From positions 1 through 33,054 of the forward strand of contig CAZEHJ010000038.1 of NCBI GenBank assembly GCA_964512485.1: a stretch of DNA of 33,054 bases. Reading direction: 5' to 3'. Positions 1-8,119 of the stretch are shown piece after piece. This DNA is from CAZEHJ01 sp964512485 (GTDB taxonomy: Bacteria; Bacteroidota; Rhodothermia; Rhodothermales; UBA10348). A model generated the notes under the pieces. That model was given only the letters and a program-made list of their open reading frames with translations. It was not told the origin of the DNA and did no database searches. Both the position numbers and the translations under genes were made by a program. The first letter of the stretch is position 1. Every line of letters starts with the position of its first letter.

Positions 1-221
1 CGTCGTGCGTAGCCGTGGAGCATTTGCCCTGCTTCAGTAAGCACATTGTCACGTCCCTGGCGCTCAAACAGCTCTGCCCCAACCTGCTCCTCCAGCTTCT
101 TGATCTGAAGGCTCAGCGCCGGCTGTGATCGATACAGTTTCTCTGCTGCCTTGGTATAACTGCCCGTTTCAGCCACTGTTATCAGTGTTCGAAGCTGTTC
201 GGTTGAGAGAGTATCCATCAT
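1..221 (-). CDS. LysR-family transcriptional regulator, N-terminal part only (cut by window edge)
   Basis: The minus-strand frame opens at ATG 219-221 (a second ATG follows at once) and runs off the window after about 73 residues. It begins MMDTLSTEQLRTLITVAETG and contains SYTKAAEKLYRSQPALSLQI followed by KKLEEQVGAELFERQGR, which is the classic LysR winged helix-turn-helix: the helix-turn-helix near residues 18-38 and the LEEQVGAxLFxR wing. An AAAAGGAC ribosome-binding site lies about 6 nt before the first ATG. The effector domain is outside the window, so the inducer is unknown. The gene diverges from an EamA exporter across a short spacer with a dyad, the usual LysR arrangement, so the exporter is its likely target (inference). 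Confidence 0.93.
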   Translation of the reverse strand, partial: MMDTLSTEQLRTLITVAETGSYTKAAEKLYRSQPALSLQIKKLEEQVGAELFERQGRDNVLTEAGQMLHGYAR

Positions 222-278
222 GGGAATGTCCTTTTTAGTCCCTGCTGGGCCTTTTCGGTCTATCTATAAGTTTTACTG

Positions 279-298
279 ATAATATACATGAATATTAT
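279..298. promoter_or_regulatory. Near-perfect 20-bp AT-rich dyad in the LysR/exporter divergent spacer
   Basis: The half-sites ATAATAT and ATATTAT flank a central aCATGa; reading both strands gives the same 20 bases except for one symmetric mismatch pair. It lies 58 bp upstream of the LysR start and about 86 bp upstream of the preferred exporter start at 385. LysR proteins bind imperfect T-N11-A dyads in such divergent spacers, so it is a good operator candidate. If the exporter really started at the ATG at 301, the dyad would sit against the start codon, which is another reason to prefer 385. Confidence 0.55.
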
Positions 299-384
299 TA
301 ATGAATCTTATTGACAGGGAGGTCATAGGACGGGAAAAGCGCCTCCATAGTGGCTGGCCAATCACCTTCAACCCGGTACCTCCT

Positions 385-1422
385 ATGAAACACCGCCGTG
401 TCAACTCGTCGAATCTTGCCCTGATCGTTGCTTTTGCAGCTGTTTATCTGATTTGGGGTTCCACGTATCTGGCCATTAAGATCGCGCTCGAATCGATGCC
501 GCCGTTTTTGATGATCAGTGCTCGATTTGCTGTGGCCGGTGTTGTGCTGTATCTGTTTTTACTGATCAAAGGGTACAAGAGCCCCAGCCTCCTCCAGTGG
601 AAAAACTCGGCCATCATGGGTGCGATGACACTCGCCGCCGGAGTAGGAGTCGTAGCGTGGGCCGAGCAGTGGATCGACTCCGGACTCGCCGCCCTGCTGG
701 TGACTTCGGTTCCGCTCTACATGATTCTGCTCGAATGGCTCTGGAAAAAGGGACCCCGACCCGATCACCGCGTAATATCCGGTCTGGTCCTGGGCCTCGT
801 GGGTATGGTGATTCTTCTGAATCCGATCGAACTCGTCGCATCGGTGTCGGCGGGTGGTTTTGCCGCGCTCGTAATTCTGGTGTCTTCATTGAGCTGGTCT
901 TGGGCATCCATATTGGGGCGCGACCTGAAGCTGCCTGACAATGTGTTCATGTCGACGGCCGCCCAGATGATCATGGGAGCGGTGGCTCTGCTCATCATGG
1001 GTCTGATCTCGGGTGAGGCTTCCCAGGTGAATCTTGCGGCTTTCACCTTTGGCTCGTGGAGCGCCTGGGCATACCTGGTCGTCTTCGGATCCATCGTGGC
1101 GTTTTCCGCCTATGTGTATCTGATCGGGCGGGCCTCGCCGGGGCGCATATCGACTTACGCCTATGTCAATCCGGTCGTGGCCGTCATACTGGGCGCGTGG
1201 CTGGGCGGCGAGCAGATCGGGCTTCGCGTTGGCGTCGCTATTCTTGTCCTGCTCGCAGCTGTCTTTCTGATCTCGGGATACGGATCCACGACCGTGCCCG
1301 TTAAACGCCGTGTGTCGAAGGATTCCTGGCTCACGCGCATGTCACTGAAGGCTATTGCCGACCGTCCCGCTGAACCTGCATCAACGGATCGCGTGCCCTG
1401 GGTACTGAGAAAAAGAAGCTGA
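385..1422 (+). CDS. EamA/DMT-superfamily permease (drug/metabolite exporter)
   Basis: An inner-membrane transporter of about 345 residues with ten predicted membrane helices in two EamA repeats (roughly residues 10-140 and 155-290). The first repeat carries the hallmark YLIWGSTYLAIKIALESMPP and the second ends with VNPVVAVILGAWLGGEQIG, both typical of YedA/RhaT-like members. Family members export amino acids, metabolites or drugs; the substrate cannot be told here. I chose ATG 385 (MKHRRVN) because it directly precedes the first helix and gives the normal length. An in-frame ATG at 301 would add 28 polar residues and has no ribosome-binding site either, so it cannot be excluded. The last 40 residues are a basic cytoplasmic tail, longer than usual. 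Control by the divergent LysR protein is likely. Confidence 0.9.
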   Translation: MKHRRVNSSNLALIVAFAAVYLIWGSTYLAIKIALESMPPFLMISARFAVAGVVLYLFLLIKGYKSPSLLQWKNSAIMGAMTLAAGVGVVAWAEQWIDSGLAALLVTSVPLYMILLEWLWKKGPRPDHRVISGLVLGLVGMVILLNPIELVASVSAGGFAALVILVSSLSWSWASILGRDLKLPDNVFMSTAAQMIMGAVALLIMGLISGEASQVNLAAFTFGSWSAWAYLVVFGSIVAFSAYVYLIGRASPGRISTYAYVNPVVAVILGAWLGGEQIGLRVGVAILVLLAAVFLISGYGSTTVPVKRRVSKDSWLTRMSLKAIADRPAEPASTDRVPWVLRKRS

Positions 1423-1460
1423 CCTACAAGCCGAACGAAGCCGTTTGAAACGCACCATTT

Positions 1461-1495
1461 CCCTCTTTCCGGCTGGAGTGACGCCGGAAAGGGGG
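1461..1495. terminator. GC-rich hairpin after the exporter gene, without a T-tract
   Basis: CTTTCCGGC at 1465-1473 pairs perfectly with GCCGGAAAG at 1483-1491 over a 9-nt loop. The stem extends outward through one G-T pair to 13 bp (1461-1495). It sits 39 bp after the exporter stop and 88 bp before the next start. No run of T follows on either strand, so it may be a weak or Rho-assisted terminator, or an RNA-stabilising 3' stem, rather than a standard intrinsic terminator. Confidence 0.5.
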
Positions 1496-1582
1496 ATGGA
1501 ATTGCCTGCCCGTTTTCGGAACAGGCACGGCGCACGCGCCTTAACACTCGAATACCGGTTTTTTACCCGTTTCCGGTAATGT

Positions 1583-4500
1583 ATGGCGCGTTTTTCTCCC
1601 CACATACTGATACTGACGCTCGTTACGCTGGCTTTCGCAGGTCCGCAGGGTGCCAGCGCGCAGTATTTCCAGTACGGAAAGAACAAGGTCCACTACGAAG
1701 ACCAGGAATGGTCATTCATTCAGAGTCGACATTTTACCGTCTACTATTATGATGAGGGCGGCTATCTCGCAGACTTTGCTGCGCGTGCAGCCGAAGAAGC
1801 GTTCCTTCCACTGGCCAGGCTGTTCGACTTCGAGCCGGAAAAACGATTCTCCCTTCTCATCTACCAGAATCACGGCGAGTTCTCGGTCACGAACGCAATA
1901 GACCTTCCGACCTATGCGGATGGAATCGGGGGCGTCACGGAACTGTTCAAGAACCGTATGGCCGTGCCCTACCTGGGTGACTACCGTGACTTCCGGCGCG
2001 TCATTCACCACGAGTTGGTCCACGCTGTCGTGAACGAGGTCTATTACGGCGGATCCATCCAGTCCCTGATCCAGACGGGGCAGAAAATGCGCATTCCACT
2101 GTGGTTCAATGAAGGCCTCGCCGAATACCTGGCCCTCGGATGGGACACGCAGTCCGACATGTACATGCGCGAGGCGATCATCGAAGATCACCTCGCCCCC
2201 ATCAAACACCTCAACGGTTACTACGCCTATCGCGGCGGCCAGAGTGTGTGGGATTACATCGCCGAGCAGTACGGCCAGGAAAAGATCGGCGAAATCCTTC
2301 AGCGCCTTCGCAATTCCAGATCGGTTGAACAGGCCATCGTGCGTTCCATCGGGTTGAACCTGGAAGCCCTCTCCGAGCGCTGGCAACGTGCGCTCAGGGA
2401 AGTCCATTTTCCTGAGGTGACCGCCCGCGAATCGCTTGACCAGATCGCGCGGCCCATCGTCACGGTAGATCACGGATTCTACAACACCAGCCCCGCGCTT
2501 TCGCCCCTGGGAGATCGGATCGCATACGTATCAACGACCAGTGGTCTGTTCGATGTGTTCGTGGCTGACGCAGATGACGGCGAGATCGAGAAGCGGTTGA
2601 TCAAGGGTCAGGTCTCTCGCGAGTTTGAGTCGCTGAAGGTTTTGTCCCCGGGTCTCTCGTGGAGCCCCGACGGCCAGAAGCTGGCCATCGCGGTAAGCAG
2701 CGGAAGCGGAGACTCAATTGTTCTGGTGGACGTGCTCACCGAGCAATCTGTTCGCATCGACGCGCCGCAGATCGATCAGATTCTGTCTCTTTCCTGGAGC
2801 CCGGATGGCGAGCGGATTGCTCTTGGCGCAAGTGACGGAGTCCAGAGTGATATATGGATGCTGAACATCGCTGACGAAACATTTGAAAATCTTACCAATG
2901 ACGTTTTCAGCGACTATGAGCCTGCCTGGAATACGGACGGATCGAATATTGTATTTCACTCTGACCGCGGCACCAATACTGAACTGAGACGATTCACGAG
3001 GGAGCGCACGCGCATTTTCGAAGAGTCGTTCGATCAGTTGGACCTCTATTTGATGGGACCAGATGCCCTTTTTGCCAGGCGCCTTACTTCAAACGAGACG
3101 TGGGACGACCGAAGCGCACGATTCGGCGCAGATCCGGAAAAGGTGGTATTCGTCTCGGATCGCAACGGCATCCAGAACCTGTACGAGAAGCATCTTGTCA
3201 CGGGGCGGGTCCGACCACTCACCGATCTTGACGTGGGCGTCATGCAGGTCTCCGTGGCCACCGGAAGTGACATGGCCGCGATCGTCAGCTTGAAAAAGGG
3301 AACGCCTTCCATCTACATGCTTCGTCTGCCGTTTGATCGAATAATGCCCCGCGATCCTCTCACTCCAAATGTCTGGGCACAGCGAATTGATCAGAGTGAA
3401 TTCCGGGAATCTCCGGCAATGACGGTAGCGGGGCGAAGCCGTGTCGAAGAGAATCCATTCCTTCGGGACGCAGCCGATGGACTGGCCTATCAGCGGGGCC
3501 GAGAGAGGCTGGCTGCTCCCGAGATTCCCGACATCTCTGCGATCAGGGATTCGATTGATCTGCGGGTTTCGGACGAGCTGGTCGAAGAATTGATCGCGCT
3601 GAGCAATCGGGATCCGGTGGATCTGCCCGTTGATTCCTTCGCGCTCGGCATGTCCGTGGACTTTGATTCCTTTGTCGGGGCAAGCGACACACAGGAGTTT
3701 TCCGAATTCAATGCGTTTCACTCACCCGCTTCGGGCCCGCTCGTCAATGAAGAAGGCGATTTCATTCCGCAGCGTTACAAACTTCGGTTTTCACCCGATA
3801 TCGTTTATGGCGCGGCCGGATATGACGCATTGTATGGCGTCCAGGGAGTAACACAGATGATGTTCAGCGATATGCTGGGCAATCATCGCATCATAGTGGC
3901 GACGAACCTGCTTCTGGATCTGCGAAACTCGGACTACACGCTTTCTTATCACTATCTGCCACGCAGAACAGACTGGGCAGTCTCAACTTTCCATCTCTCC
4001 CGCCTTTTGGCGGATTTTACGGAGCTCAATCCGACCTACTACCGGTATCGTCAGTATGGCGCAAACGTGCGCCTCAGCTATCCTCTGGACAAATTCCATC
4101 GACTTGAAGCCGATCTCGGCATCATCGGGGTCAATCAGGCGGACGTAACCGACGTTACTCGACCATCGGTCACACGCACGCTCCTGGTCCCGCGGATAAC
4201 CTACACCAAGGACAGCACCACGCCCGGGTACATGTCACCCATCGAAGGCTCTCGTATGGCGGTATCCCTGTCCGGCTCCCCGACCAATTTCACAGATTCG
4301 TCGATTCGATTCGGAACGGTGCTCTTCGATGCTCGCTCGTACAATTCCTTTTCTCGAAGCCGCTACACGTTTGCTTCTCGTATTTCACTCGGGACGTCGT
4401 TTGGACGCCACAAGCAGGTATTCTACGCATCGGGTGTTCAGAACTGGTTGAACCGGAATTTTGACGACCTCAACGGATTCCCGATTGAAGACGTCGCCGA

Positions 4501-4900
4501 CTTTGTTTTTGCCACACCGGTCATGCCTCTTCGAGGATTCGACATCAACGCGGCGAACGGCTCAAACTTCGGACTCATCAATGCCGAGTTCAGATTTCCG
4601 CTTGTTGCGGCTCTGCTCCCGGGCCCGCTGCCATTCATTCCATTCTACAACATTCAGGGGCAGGTCTTCGCCGACGTCGGAAACGTCTGGGGTGGACGCT
4701 CCGCAGGCAAACGTTCGAGCGATAATCTGTTGGGCTCTCCCGAAGACCGCCGCAGCATAGAAGACATCCTTGTCGGAACCGGTTTTGGACTGCGAACACT
4801 GTTCCTTGGGTATCCGGTCCGCGTCGACTTCGCCTGGCCTTTCGACGGCAAGGAGTTTGGCAAACGTCATACCTATCTGAGTGTCGGCCTCGACTTTTAG
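1583..4900 (+). CDS. Exported gluzincin metallopeptidase / TolB-like propeller / Omp85-like outer-membrane barrel fusion
   Basis: A 1105-residue envelope protein with three parts. A signal peptide (about residues 1-26, ending GASA|QYF) is followed by a peptidase-MA-like domain: HELVH at 143-147 supplies two zinc histidines and the catalytic Glu144, and NEG at 176-178 supplies the third ligand (Glu177). Residues about 290-600 hold WD40/PD40 blades (SWSPDGQKLAIA near 359, SWSPDGERIALG near 404, WNTDGSNIVFHS near 449). From about 750 the sequence becomes amphipathic beta strands, with an Omp85-type LRGF motif at 983-986, NAEFRFPL after it, and a C-terminal Phe (YLSVGLDF). The barrel should sit in the outer membrane with protease and propeller in the periplasm, in place of POTRA domains (inference). 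Substrate unknown. It seems to be a single-gene unit. Confidence 0.88.
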   Translation: MARFSPHILILTLVTLAFAGPQGASAQYFQYGKNKVHYEDQEWSFIQSRHFTVYYYDEGGYLADFAARAAEEAFLPLARLFDFEPEKRFSLLIYQNHGEFSVTNAIDLPTYADGIGGVTELFKNRMAVPYLGDYRDFRRVIHHELVHAVVNEVYYGGSIQSLIQTGQKMRIPLWFNEGLAEYLALGWDTQSDMYMREAIIEDHLAPIKHLNGYYAYRGGQSVWDYIAEQYGQEKIGEILQRLRNSRSVEQAIVRSIGLNLEALSERWQRALREVHFPEVTARESLDQIARPIVTVDHGFYNTSPALSPLGDRIAYVSTTSGLFDVFVADADDGEIEKRLIKGQVSREFESLKVLSPGLSWSPDGQKLAIAVSSGSGDSIVLVDVLTEQSVRIDAPQIDQILSLSWSPDGERIALGASDGVQSDIWMLNIADETFENLTNDVFSDYEPAWNTDGSNIVFHSDRGTNTELRRFTRERTRIFEESFDQLDLYLMGPDALFARRLTSNETWDDRSARFGADPEKVVFVSDRNGIQNLYEKHLVTGRVRPLTDLDVGVMQVSVATGSDMAAIVSLKKGTPSIYMLRLPFDRIMPRDPLTPNVWAQRIDQSEFRESPAMTVAGRSRVEENPFLRDAADGLAYQRGRERLAAPEIPDISAIRDSIDLRVSDELVEELIALSNRDPVDLPVDSFALGMSVDFDSFVGASDTQEFSEFNAFHSPASGPLVNEEGDFIPQRYKLRFSPDIVYGAAGYDALYGVQGVTQMMFSDMLGNHRIIVATNLLLDLRNSDYTLSYHYLPRRTDWAVSTFHLSRLLADFTELNPTYYRYRQYGANVRLSYPLDKFHRLEADLGIIGVNQADVTDVTRPSVTRTLLVPRITYTKDSTTPGYMSPIEGSRMAVSLSGSPTNFTDSSIRFGTVLFDARSYNSFSRSRYTFASRISLGTSFGRHKQVFYASGVQNWLNRNFDDLNGFPIEDVADFVFATPVMPLRGFDINAANGSNFGLINAEFRFPLVAALLPGPLPFIPFYNIQGQVFADVGNVWGGRSAGKRSSDNLLGSPEDRRSIEDILVGTGFGLRTLFLGYPVRVDFAWPFDGKEFGKRHTYLSVGLDF

Positions 4901-4913
4901 TCGCAGCGGGGCG

Positions 4914-5133
4914 GACGCGGTGTTGCAGGCGCAGTGTTAGAGACGCAATGTTGCCAGAAGTAACGCGCCGGCGCAGCGTTAGAGACGCAATNNNNNNNNN
5001 NNNNNNNNNNNNNNNNNNNNNNNNNNNNNNNNNNNNNNNNNNNNNNNNNNNNNNNNNNNNNNNNNNNNNNNNNNNNNNNNNNNNNNNNNNNGGCGCAGCG
5101 TTAGAGACGCAATCTTATCAGACGTGATGTTCG
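4914..5133. repeat. Degenerate 14-bp / 42-bp intergenic tandem repeat interrupted by an assembly gap
   Basis: Consecutive 14-mers can be read from 4914: GACGCGGTGTTGCA, GGCGCAGTGTTAGA, GACGCAATGTTGCC, a diverged AGAAGTAACGCGCC, then GGCGCAGCGTTAGA and GACGCAAT up to the N run. After the gap the same GGCGCAGCGTTAGA (5092-5105) and GACGCAATCTTATC return, then a diverged AGACGTGATGTTCG. The 22-base core GGCGCAG-Y-GTTAGAGACGCAAT occurs at 4928-4949, 4970-4991 and 5092-5113; the first two are 42 bp (three 14-mers) apart. Copy number is unknown because of the gap. No gene is visible in 4901-5318; 5134-5318 is plain leader of the trigger factor gene. Confidence 0.8.
4992..5091. other. Assembly gap (exactly 100 N)
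   Basis: One hundred consecutive N flanked on both sides by copies of the same repeat core. The round length marks a scaffolding placeholder, so the real distance is unknown. Confidence 0.97.
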
Positions 5134-5318
5134 GCATTTTTCCTGTTCCCTGGCCGTTTCCAATTGTGAAAAGCGGCTGAAACAGACCTCATCTCCCATT
5201 TCGGGCCGAACCACGACCTGAATGTGCCGTTTAGTATCTGCTCTGCCAAAATATGCCTGTTAGATGCTGTTTTGGCGATTGCACCACCCACAGCGACTAG
5301 TACTGGAGACTATCTGCG

Positions 5319-6620
5319 ATGCAGACTGAGATCAAGAAAATCAGCGATGTCGAGTTTGAACTCGAAATCAACGCCCTCGCCGCCGACCTGGCCGAAGAAT
5401 TCGAAACAGCTGTTCGCACCCAGCGTGCGCGCACCAACATGAAGGGATTTCGTCCCGGAAAGGTGCCCTCTACGGTCGTCAAAAAAGTGTACGGCAAAGC
5501 GCTCGCTTATGGCGTTGCAGAAGAAACTGTACAGCGGACGTTTCAGACTGAAGTGGTAGAGGGCAAGGAATACGAAGTCCTCGGTCAGCCAACGATCACC
5601 GACCTGGAATACGAATACGAAGGCGACCTGAAAGCCGTCGTTCGCTTTGGTGTGCGTCCTTCTTTCAAGCTGAAAGACGTTTCGAAAGCGAAGGTCTCGA
5701 AGTTGGTTCACGAAGTAGGCGAAGAGGATATCGACAAGGAAATCGATCACCTTCTTTCGCATCACGCTGAACTGACTCCGGCTGAAGGGCCGGCCAAGAA
5801 GGATTCCTACGTCATCGTGGACATGCAGCGCCTCGACGCCAAGACGGGCGAAGCCATGGAAGGTGAATCCCAGGAAGGAGTGCCGTTCCTTCTGAGTGAC
5901 GAAAACCTGATGCCGGAGCTGAAAAAAGCACTCACGGGCATGAAGGTCGATGCGACCAAAAAAGTGAAATTTCCGGGCCCCGACGCTGATGAGAAACGCG
6001 TCTACGAAGTAACCCTCAGAGAGGTCAAGGTCCGCGAGCTTCCCGAACTGGACGAAGAGATGGTCAAAAAGGTGACCAACGATCAGGTCGAGTCCGTCGA
6101 AGATCTTCGCAAACAGCTCTCTGAGCAGTTGATCAGTGGATGGGAGCAGAGAAGCGGTGAGTATTTCCAGACGGACGCCATCGCCAAGATGATCGAAATA
6201 CACAGTTTCGATATTCCTGCATCGGTGGTCGAAATGTACCTTGATGCTTTCGTCAACGATGTCAAATCGAAGAGCGAAGACAAGGAACTGCCGGCAGGAT
6301 TCGATGTCGAGGCTTTCAAGGAATCCCGTCGCGAAGAAGCTGAAAATCAGTCACGCTGGATGTTTATCCGTGATGCATTGATTGAAGCTCAGTCATTCGA
6401 GGTCTCGGATGAAGACAAAGATGCCCACTTCGAAGAGATGGCCAAGCAGGGTGGATTCGGAGCAGACATGATGAAGTCCTATTACGAGTCGATGCCACAG
6501 TTGATGGATCAACTCAATCAGGCACTGCTCTCGAAAAAAGTGTTTTCCTGGCTCGAGGAGAACATGAAGGTGACAGAAAAAGACAAAAAGGCCTACGAGA
6601 AGGAAGCGAAAAAGAGCTGA
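5319..6620 (+). CDS. tig: Trigger factor, ribosome-associated chaperone
   Basis: A 433-residue cytoplasmic chaperone that binds the ribosome exit tunnel and shields nascent chains, with a peptidyl-prolyl isomerase module. The ribosome-binding signature GFRPGKVP is at residues 43-50, the position seen in E. coli TF. The N-terminal domain covers about 1-120, a divergent FKBP-like domain about 150-245 (DSYVIVDMQRLDAKTGEA through YEVTLREVKVRELPELDEE) and the helical chaperone arms the rest; the C-terminus is rich in Lys and Glu. Length is normal for the family. ATG 5319 is preceded by TGGAGA about 11 nt upstream. It starts a three-gene unit with a GNAT gene 6 nt downstream and clpP after that. 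The FKBP region lacks several canonical aromatic residues, so isomerase activity is uncertain. Confidence 0.96.
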   Translation: MQTEIKKISDVEFELEINALAADLAEEFETAVRTQRARTNMKGFRPGKVPSTVVKKVYGKALAYGVAEETVQRTFQTEVVEGKEYEVLGQPTITDLEYEYEGDLKAVVRFGVRPSFKLKDVSKAKVSKLVHEVGEEDIDKEIDHLLSHHAELTPAEGPAKKDSYVIVDMQRLDAKTGEAMEGESQEGVPFLLSDENLMPELKKALTGMKVDATKKVKFPGPDADEKRVYEVTLREVKVRELPELDEEMVKKVTNDQVESVEDLRKQLSEQLISGWEQRSGEYFQTDAIAKMIEIHSFDIPASVVEMYLDAFVNDVKSKSEDKELPAGFDVEAFKESRREEAENQSRWMFIRDALIEAQSFEVSDEDKDAHFEEMAKQGGFGADMMKSYYESMPQLMDQLNQALLSKKVFSWLEENMKVTEKDKKAYEKEAKKS

Positions 6621-6626
6621 TCCGTC

Positions 6627-7103
6627 ATGCGGGATCCCTCTACAGAACCACTGATCCGGCCGGCGACATTGCACGACCTGCCGAGCGTAGTGGCCATGCT
6701 TATGGACGATCCGCTCGGGCAGCAACGCGAAGCTGCTTCATCTGACATCGATCCCGGATACGCCAACGCGTTCGCCGCCATCGAAGATGATCCGCACAAC
6801 CGGGTCTGGGTGGCAGAGCGCGATAGCCGCATCATCGGATGCTTCCAGCTGACCTTCATTCCCAACCTGACCTACAAAGGGAGCTGGCGGGCGCAGATCG
6901 AAGGAGTGAGGATTTCAGCGGACCATAGAGGCACGGGAGTCGGCACGCTCATGATCCGGTACGCCATCGAACAGGCGCGCGACTTCGGGTGCAGCCTTGT
7001 CCAATTGACGAGCGACAAGGCACGCCTGGAAGCGATCGGATTTTACGAAGCGCTTGGCTTCACGGCGTCACACGAAGGCATGAAGCTGCGCCTTGAGCAG
7101 TGA
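6627..7103 (+). CDS. GNAT-family N-acetyltransferase
   Basis: A 158-residue single-domain GNAT protein. Acetyl-CoA-binding motif A is clear: VRISADHRGTGVGTLMI, with the pyrophosphate-binding RGTGVG at residues 101-106. Motif B follows with LTSDKARLEAIGFYEALGF, where the IGFYEALGF segment is the usual substrate-side strand and helix. It resembles small-molecule or amino-acid acetyltransferases of the PhnO/GNAT type, but the acceptor cannot be predicted. The start lies only 6 nt after the trigger factor stop with no good ribosome-binding site, which points to translational coupling. Its place between tig and clpP breaks the widespread tig-clpP-clpX order. Confidence 0.92.
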   Translation: MRDPSTEPLIRPATLHDLPSVVAMLMDDPLGQQREAASSDIDPGYANAFAAIEDDPHNRVWVAERDSRIIGCFQLTFIPNLTYKGSWRAQIEGVRISADHRGTGVGTLMIRYAIEQARDFGCSLVQLTSDKARLEAIGFYEALGFTASHEGMKLRLEQ

Positions 7104-7400
7104 GACAGGTCCGTTTGAGTTGAAAAGAGCCGGAAAGCGCTCATAAACGGCCGTCTCCCCTTCAAAATGTTTCCTTAGCATTCTTCGGAACCAGCCGATA
7201 ACAGGACTGGTTCGACAGGCTGAATCTGCCTTGATGACTTTGTCCTGAATCGGGTCTGAGTTATCCTCTGTCGCACCGTTCATCACTTTTGATTTCAATC
7301 CAGCGTATCGATGGTCGAAGACTTTCTAAAATTCTCGAAAAGCCTCCACAGCACTTCCCTTCCAAGCGGAATCCACAGTGCTCCGTTTCAGGAGACGCCC
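7104..7400 (+). other. Intergenic leader before clpP, no gene seen
   Basis: The stretch has no convincing reading frame. A frame in phase with clpP extends upstream to ATG 7311, but the added residues (MVEDFLKFSKSLHSTSL and on) do not look like ClpP. A weak 6-bp stem AACCAG...CTGGTT occurs around 7190-7213. The region may carry an independent clpP promoter, but I see no clear consensus. Confidence 0.45.
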
Positions 7401-8012
7401 ATGGCTCAGCTCGTTCCAATGGTGGTAGAGCAGTCCAGTCGTGGTGAGCGCGCATACGATATTTTCAGTCGCCTTCTCAAAGACCGCATCATCATGCTGG
7501 GCACGCCCATCAATGACGCTGTTGCGAATCTGATGGTGGCTCAGCTGCTGTTTCTGACCTCTGAAGATCCGGAGCGCAGCATCAACATCTACGTCAACTC
7601 GCCCGGTGGGTCGATTGACAGTGGCCTGGCCATCTACGACACAATGCAGTACATCTCCTGCGATGTATCGACCATCTGTGTTGGCCTGGCAGCATCAATG
7701 GGTGCCGTTTTGCTGGCAGCAGGCACGGCCGAGAAACGCGCGGCCCTTCCCAACTCACGCATCATGGTGCATCAGCCACTGGGTGGTGCTCAGGGCCAGG
7801 CTTCCGATATCGAAATCCAGGCACGTGAGATCATGAAAATGAAAAAGAGCCTCTACGGCATTCTTGCTCATCACACGGGTCAGACTCAGGAAAAAATTGA
7901 ATCTGACGGAGACCGTGATTACTGGATGAGCGCAGAAGAAGCCAAAGATTACGGGCTCATCGACAACGTCCTCGTTCCTGGATCACAGAAAGCTTCAGAG
8001 AAAAAAGACTGA
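7401..8012 (+). CDS. clpP: ATP-dependent Clp protease proteolytic subunit ClpP
   Basis: A 203-residue serine protease that forms the tetradecameric Clp chamber and degrades substrates delivered by ClpX or another AAA+ unfoldase. The catalytic triad is intact: Ser99 in GLAASMGAVLLAAG, His124 in RIMVHQPLGG and Asp173 in GDRDYWMSAEEA. YVNSPGGSIDSGLAIYD is the substrate-strand and oxyanion-hole region. ATG 7401 is chosen because GGAG at 7391-7394 is well spaced from it and MAQLVPMVVEQSSRGERAYD matches the normal ClpP N-terminus; the upstream in-frame ATG at 7311 would add 30 atypical residues. It is the last gene of the tig unit and is closed by a strong terminator. No clpX follows, unlike many genomes. 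Confidence 0.97.
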   Translation: MAQLVPMVVEQSSRGERAYDIFSRLLKDRIIMLGTPINDAVANLMVAQLLFLTSEDPERSINIYVNSPGGSIDSGLAIYDTMQYISCDVSTICVGLAASMGAVLLAAGTAEKRAALPNSRIMVHQPLGGAQGQASDIEIQAREIMKMKKSLYGILAHHTGQTQEKIESDGDRDYWMSAEEAKDYGLIDNVLVPGSQKASEKKD

Positions 8013-8060
8013 TCGAACCATCTGTCTCTTTGGCGCCACAGAATATGTGGCCGCCATACG

Positions 8061-8094
8061 AAAGGGCCGGATCGCTTGCGCGATCCGGCCCTTT
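8061..8094. terminator. Strong bidirectional intrinsic terminator between clpP and the histidine kinase gene
   Basis: AAAGGGCCGGATCGC (8061-8075) pairs perfectly over 15 bp with its complement at 8080-8094 around a TTGC loop. On the plus strand TTTATAATTT follows; on the minus strand the stem also ends in TTT. It lies 49 bp after the clpP stop and 26 bp after the end of the convergent kinase gene, so it can serve both. Confidence 0.9.
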
Positions 8095-8119
8095 ATAATT
8101 TGCCCAACGACGCAAGCCT

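Noticed and set aside
301..384. N-terminal extension of the EamA exporter from ATG 301
   Set aside because: The 28 added residues are polar and precede the first membrane helix, and the ATG abuts the dyad; ATG 385 fits the family better, though neither has a ribosome-binding site.
1461..1495. Standard intrinsic terminator
   Set aside because: The stem is strong but no T-tract follows, so it is listed only as a terminator-like hairpin with moderate confidence.
1712..2473. Long open frame on the minus strand opposite the metallopeptidase gene
   Set aside because: It lies entirely antisense to a well-supported gene, has no domain I recognise, and its composition follows from the opposite codons.
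4914..5133. CRISPR array
   Set aside because: Units are contiguous degenerate 14-mers without unique spacers, and no cas gene is nearby.
5310..6203. 297-residue open frame antisense to trigger factor
   Set aside because: Shadow of a strongly conserved gene; no motif and no ribosome-binding site.
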